DNA of 64,000 nucleotides from Thalassobellus sp050294475 (lineage in GTDB: Bacteria; Bacteroidota; Bacteroidia; Flavobacteriales; Flavobacteriaceae). Within the stretch, counting starts at the first letter, position 1. The number at the start of each line of letters is the position of its first letter. The DNA lies in assembly GCA_050294475.1 (NCBI GenBank), contig JBNKOE010000011.1, positions 62,001 through 126,000 of the forward strand, read 5' to 3'. The notes under the pieces are model-generated. The model did no database searches and was not told the origin of the DNA. It was given only the letters and a program-made list of their open reading frames with translations. This document shows positions 61,845 through 64,000 of this stretch, one piece after another. The translations under genes were made by a program, and so were the position numbers.

Positions 61845-64000
61845 ATGAAAAATTTAATTTTCATGTGCTTTTTATTATTTGCAATATCCATAAATGCACA
61901 TACCGATCCCGAAACAAACGCCGACAAAACAGGAACTATTACTGGTGTAGTATTAGACGCAACATTAAAAGCACCCTTACCTTATGTAAACGTTATTATT
62001 AAAAACTCTAACGGAGAGATTCTTACTGGAGGCATTACTTTAGAAGATGGCTCTTTTGAAATTAAAAAAATAGCTGAAGGTAAAATCAATTTAAGCATTC
62101 AATATATTGGATACAAAACTCTAACAAAGAATTTAACTATTGAAAAAGGTAATTACAAAATAAATCTTGGTAATATTTATTTAGAAGAAGAAGCCGAAGG
62201 CTTAGATGCTGTAACTGTAATTGCAGAAACCTCAACCATACAACAAAAAGTAGATAGAAAGGTTATTACTATTGGTAAAGACCTAGCAGCTACAGGTACA
62301 GCATCAGAATTAATGATTGGCATACCGTCAGTAAGTGTCGATGCACAAACAGGAGATATTAGCTTACGCGGAAACCAAAATGTTCGTGTTATGGTTGATG
62401 GAAAACTATCAAATATACCTACAGCTCAATTATTAAAACAAATTCCTTCTACGGCTATAAAATCTATAGAATTAATTACAAATCCTTCAGCCAAATACAA
62501 TCCTGAAGGCATGAGTGGCATCATAAACATTGTACTTCATAAAAATACCATGATTGGTTTTAATGGTAATGTTAATATAAGCTTAACTCATGAATTAGAG
62601 GCTAAATTTAATAGTTCTATAGATATGAATTATCGCAATGGAAAATTTAATTTATACGGAAGTTATAGTAATAACATTTCTAAAAACAGAAACCGAGGAA
62701 ACATTTTCAGATCAGAAAATAATTCAGAACAATTTTTAAAATTCTTGGATAAAAGAAATTCTAATCTATATAAAATTGGTTTAGACTACTATCTAGATGA
62801 TAAAAATACTATTTCAGTGTTTACAACTCAAAACGATTCTGAAAATGGCACAACCGGTATAACAGATGTTTTCTTTTATGATAATTTGTCATTCAACCAA
62901 AATCAAGTATTTGCAGCAACAAGCAAAAACAACTCTTCTCAATATAATTTTGATTATAAACATGATTTCGCAAAAGATGGTCACAATATAGAATTAGAAG
63001 TAGATTACAATATTTTTGAAGACAACAGACCTGTTGATTTTACTTATAAATTTACTCCTGATGATAATTATAAAGATTTTAATGATACAGAAAGAAAAAG
63101 CACAACTGTAAACTTAGATTATGTAAACCCATTATCTGAAACCACAAAATTAGAATTAGGTTTACAAGCACGTCTATTTAATTCTGATATACTATACGCA
63201 TCTACTGGAGAAACTTTAAACAGTGAAGGTGTTTTAAGACCTACACCAAATACTAATTTTGATTATACTCGAGATATTTATTCGGCATACGCTACATACA
63301 GTAAAAAATTCGAGAAATGGACAGCACAAATAGGCGTACGCGCTGAAAATGTACAGGAAGATGCTTTAGCATTATCTTCTGAAGCATCAAATACTGAAAC
63401 ATTTAAAAATGACTACTTTGAACTATATCCTTCAGCATTCATAACTTATTCACCATCAGAAAAAAACTCCTATCAATTAAGCTATAGTCGTCGTGTAGAT
63501 CGCCCTGGCATAGACCAAGTAAACCCTATTAAAGAATGGAGTACTCCTTTAATCTCTCAATACGGAAATATTAATTTAAGACCTCAATTCACCAATTCGG
63601 TTGAAGCAAATTACACGCGAACACTTAACAACAGAAAAGGAACAGTAACTAGTGGTATATTTTACAGAACAATAAGCGATGTTATTAGTAGAGCCCTATT
63701 TATAGATAGAAGTGATGTTAATTCTGGTCGTGTTATACTAACAAATGATAATTTTGGTAAGACGGATACTTATGGATTTGAATTATCATCAAATTACAGG
63801 CCTACAAAATGGTGGAGTATTAACTCGAGTTTCGATATATTTTCACAAACTAACAAAGGTATAGCTGAAAATTTAACAGCTCCTATTGAAACTGCAACTA
63901 TTAGCGATATTAAAACAAAAGTTACTGAAATAGAAAATATTGCTTGGAACTTAAGAATGTTTAATAACTTTAAATTAAACAAAACAGTTTCGCTTACTGC
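61845..64000 (+). CDS. Partial: outer-membrane beta-barrel receptor with carboxypeptidase-regulatory-like domain
   Basis: The first 718 codons are inside the window and the reading frame stays open to the right edge. A signal peptide (MKNLIFMCFLLFAISINAHT) is followed by a carboxypeptidase-D-regulatory-like domain (about 30-115, TGTITGVVLDATLKAPLPYV), a plug-like region (about 125-230 with ISLRGNQNVRVMVDGKLS) and beta-barrel strands of the OMP_b-brl_3 type. No TonB box or SusD-like gene is visible in the window, so it is related to TonB-dependent receptors but the substrate is unknown. A weak start context (CAATCAAAAATG) is typical for the phylum. Confidence 0.88.
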   Translation, partial: MKNLIFMCFLLFAISINAHTDPETNADKTGTITGVVLDATLKAPLPYVNVIIKNSNGEILTGGITLEDGSFEIKKIAEGKINLSIQYIGYKTLTKNLTIEKGNYKINLGNIYLEEEAEGLDAVTVIAETSTIQQKVDRKVITIGKDLAATGTASELMIGIPSVSVDAQTGDISLRGNQNVRVMVDGKLSNIPTAQLLKQIPSTAIKSIELITNPSAKYNPEGMSGIINIVLHKNTMIGFNGNVNISLTHELEAKFNSSIDMNYRNGKFNLYGSYSNNISKNRNRGNIFRSENNSEQFLKFLDKRNSNLYKIGLDYYLDDKNTISVFTTQNDSENGTTGITDVFFYDNLSFNQNQVFAATSKNNSSQYNFDYKHDFAKDGHNIELEVDYNIFEDNRPVDFTYKFTPDDNYKDFNDTERKSTTVNLDYVNPLSETTKLELGLQARLFNSDILYASTGETLNSEGVLRPTPNTNFDYTRDIYSAYATYSKKFEKWTAQIGVRAENVQEDALALSSEASNTETFKNDYFELYPSAFITYSPSEKNSYQLSYSRRVDRPGIDQVNPIKEWSTPLISQYGNINLRPQFTNSVEANYTRTLNNRKGTVTSGIFYRTISDVISRALFIDRSDVNSGRVILTNDNFGKTDTYGFELSSNYRPTKWWSINSSFDIFSQTNKGIAENLTAPIETATISDIKTKVTEIENIAWNLRMFNNFKLNKTVSLT

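Overview
The window is a stretch of chromosome from a marine-type member of the Flavobacteriaceae (Bacteroidota). The evidence is the very AT-rich DNA, Bacteroidota promoters (TTG, about 19-20 nt, TAnnTTTG) in front of several genes, almost no Shine-Dalgarno sites, the rpmB-rpmG-DUF4295 trio, a 1117-residue SecA with the insertions usual for this phylum, and family markers such as DUF2795. The genus cannot be named from the sequence alone. No rRNA, tRNA, insertion sequence or CRISPR array was seen.

Region 1 (1-32.3 kb, all on the minus strand) is one large surface-polysaccharide locus. Transcription probably starts at a promoter near 32.28 kb in front of wza. It runs through wza (outer-membrane export), wzc (tyrosine-kinase co-polymerase), cysQ and cysC (PAP removal and PAPS supply), an ABC exporter (wzm/wzt), two sulfotransferases, a glycosyltransferase-methyltransferase-methyltransferase fusion, and a long run of GT2, GT4 and GT8-like glycosyltransferases. 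A GT11 fucosyltransferase-like gene follows, then neuA-neuB-neuC for a nonulosonic (sialic-type) acid, two more GT-B enzymes, and an MBOAT O-acyltransferase with the start of its SGNH-like partner at the left edge. Together they suggest an ABC-exported glycan carrying sialic-type acid and possibly fucose, with sulfate, methyl and acetyl decorations. One acyltransferase gene in the locus is a frameshifted remnant.

Between 5.3 and 7.4 kb the neuC-neuB-neuA segment is broken up by 13 copies of a short REP-like palindrome around a small GIY-YIG nuclease gene. Two long (117-119 nt) composite copies flank the nuclease, and two genes use repeat sequence as their last codons and stop codon.

Region 2 (32.3-44.3 kb) is mostly housekeeping: an ABC-F ATPase, a methyltransferase, a PduO-type cobalamin adenosyltransferase, a DUF2795 protein, secA, an M23 peptidase, a fatty acid hydroxylase-family enzyme and rimO. 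A DUF2971 gene between secA and the peptidase is followed by a 122-nt attC-like palindrome and looks like a lone gene cassette.

Region 3 (44.5-50.9 kb) is an RND efflux operon (adaptor, pump, outer-membrane factor) behind a small secreted protein of unknown function. Region 4 (51.2-59.8 kb) holds ftsY, DUF4295, rpmG, rpmB, cinA, an Hpt protein, a FAH-family hydrolase, a DnaQ-like exonuclease, a 2-oxoacid dehydrogenase E2, a lone GT2 and recR, all on the minus strand. Region 5 (59.9-64.0 kb) has a sodium:solute symporter, a CoA-binding protein and the first two-thirds or more of an outer-membrane beta-barrel receptor cut by the right edge. Short palindromic repeats of at least three further families sit between genes, two of them as a long-hairpin element at 35.8 and 52.6 kb.
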